A stretch of DNA of 64,000 nt from Clavibacter nebraskensis NCPPB 2581 (lineage in GTDB: Bacteria; Actinomycetota; Actinomycetes; Actinomycetales; Microbacteriaceae). The stretch covers positions 2,170,001 through 2,234,000 of the forward strand of contig NC_020891.1 of the NCBI RefSeq assembly GCF_000355695.1. Direction: 5' to 3'. Position 1 is the first letter of the stretch. Every line of letters starts with the position of its first letter. Under the pieces are notes generated by a model. The model saw only the letters and a list, made by a program, of their open reading frames with translations. It was not told the DNA's origin and searched no databases. Made by a program: the position numbers and the translations under genes. This document shows positions 63,169-64,000 of the stretch, in pieces.

Positions 63169-64000
63169 TCAGCGTTCGGCGGTGAGCGCGCCCACGACGT
63201 CGGCGAGCGCGACGGGCGTGCGCTCGTCCGTGCGGCGGTCCCAGAGCTCCGCCATGCCGTCGACGGCGCCGCGGCCGACGATGACGATGGTGGGCACGCC
63301 GATCAGCTCGGCGTCGCCGAACTTCACGCCGGGCGACACCTTGGGGCGGTCGTCGAAGAGCACGTCGAGGCCGGCGGCGTCGAGCGCGTCGACGAGCTCC
63401 TCGGAGGCGGTCCGCACGCCCTCGTCCTTGCCGGTCATGACGACGTGGACGTCGAACGGGCTGATGGAGGCGGGCCACAGGAGGCCGCGACCGTCCTGCG
63501 TGGCCTCGGCGACGAGCGCGAGGTTGCGCGTGATGCCGATGCCGTACGAGCCCATCGCGACCGTGACGAGCTTGCCGTTCTCGTCGAGCACCTTGAGGCC
63601 GAGGGCCTCCGCGTACTTGCGGCCGAGCTCGAAGACGTGGCCGATCTCGGTGCCGCGGCCCGCGGTGATGGGGCCGGAGCCGTCGGGCGCGGGGTCGCCG
63701 TCGCGGACGTCCGCGGCCTCGACCACGCCGTCGGGCGTGAAGTCGCGGCCGGCGACGAGCGAGAGCACGTGCTTCCCGGCGACGTTGGCGCCGGTGATCC
63801 ACGAGGTGCCGTCGACCACGCGCGGGTCGACCACGTAGCGCACCTTCGTGCTCGAGGTGGATCCGAGGACGGGGCCCTCCTCCGACCACGGGCCGATGTA
63901 GCCCGTGACGAGGCCGGGCTGCTTCGCGAGGTCGGCCGCGGTGGCGGGCTCGACCTCGGCGGGGAAGAAGGCGACCTCGGCGCGCTTGAGGTCGATGTCA
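63169..64000 (-). CDS. proS: Prolyl-tRNA synthetase, 5' end off window
   Basis: 277 in-frame residues of the C-terminal part, open to the right edge. Seen: VTGYIGPW of the editing insertion domain, [21 protein letters not shown] with the class II motif 3 arginine, SPFDVHVVM and [23 protein letters not shown] from the anticodon domain. Charges tRNA-Pro. The length to the edge and the editing domain indicate a bacterial-type ProS of roughly 590 residues. Minus strand, upstream of nusA. Confidence 0.95.
   Translation of the reverse strand, partial: DIDLKRAEVAFFPAEVEPATAADLAKQPGLVTGYIGPWSEEGPVLGSTSSTKVRYVVDPRVVDGTSWITGANVAGKHVLSLVAGRDFTPDGVVEAADVRDGDPAPDGSGPITAGRGTEIGHVFELGRKYAEALGLKVLDENGKLVTVAMGSYGIGITRNLALVAEATQDGRGLLWPASISPFDVHVVMTGKDEGVRTASEELVDALDAAGLDVLFDDRPKVSPGVKFGDAELIGVPTIVIVGRGAVDGMAELWDRRTDERTPVALADVVGALTAER

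Overview
This window reads as chromosomal DNA of a very high-G+C actinobacterium. Mycothiol-type enzymes (mycoredoxin, MDMPI-fold protein), an iron-box operator of the DtxR/IdeR type, a nusA-ylxR-infB-rbfA block and the overall gene style suggest Microbacteriaceae, with Clavibacter as my best guess; that assignment is inference from gene content and was not tested by a search. No rRNA, tRNA, CRISPR array, insertion sequence or prophage was seen. The DNA is densely coding and no gap exceeds 300 bases. The two largest gaps (30,529-30,812 and 33,287-33,575) hold nothing convincing beyond short inverted repeats.

Layout. 1-2,460: the start of an iron-regulated hydroxamate siderophore operon (PLP decarboxylase, then an N-hydroxylase running off the left edge) behind a DtxR/IdeR box. 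2,597-4,672: four tiny, very acidic proteins and a stress-type short-chain dehydrogenase. 4,791-10,202: a hypothetical protein, a Rieske membrane protein, an MFS exporter, a flotillin/NfeD pair and a zinc-ribbon protein. 10,324-16,875: an ABC sugar importer (lipoprotein plus two permeases) followed by a GH2 beta-galactosidase. 17,010-20,152: an alditol oxidase, a mycoredoxin and a maltokinase-like protein. 20,295-20,853: a lower-G+C pair, a small secreted Cys-containing protein and a two-helix membrane protein. 20,956-23,121: oligopeptidase B. 23,191-26,343: TPP riboswitch, thiM and a ThiE-ThiD-TenA triple fusion. 26,516-28,889: cupin protein and MFS transporter. 28,905-30,528: a WxL-like surface protein with a membrane-anchored partner. 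31,151-42,281: SNF2 helicase, glutathionyl-hydroquinone reductase, a hydrolase-like protein, an alcohol dehydrogenase, an S41 peptidase broken by a stop codon, pyruvate oxidase with a small monooxygenase, a DUF1684 protein and nagA. 42,368-50,719: S9 peptidase, TetR regulator, SGNH hydrolase, NAD(P)H-binding epimerase-like protein, SRPBCC protein and ROK kinase. 50,738-58,105: CynX-type MFS, MDMPI protein, ribF, two membrane proteins, truB, a ketopantoate-reductase family protein, a degenerate nucleotide-kinase-like protein and mutY. 58,149-64,000: rbfA, infB, ylxR and nusA, then the 3' part of proS.

Two window-wide patterns stand out. (1) At least thirteen genes have a TA(G/C)(G/C)(G/C)T box ending exactly 6 or 7 nt before the start codon, the geometry expected of leaderless or near-leaderless transcripts. 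(2) The palindrome GGATCC is far more frequent than base composition predicts, occurs in all three codon phases at the expense of preferred codons, and thins out over the translation genes at the right-hand end. Several genes also look broken or functionally degenerate: an in-frame stop in the S41 peptidase, two possible frameshifted small genes, and two enzyme-fold proteins lacking their catalytic motifs.
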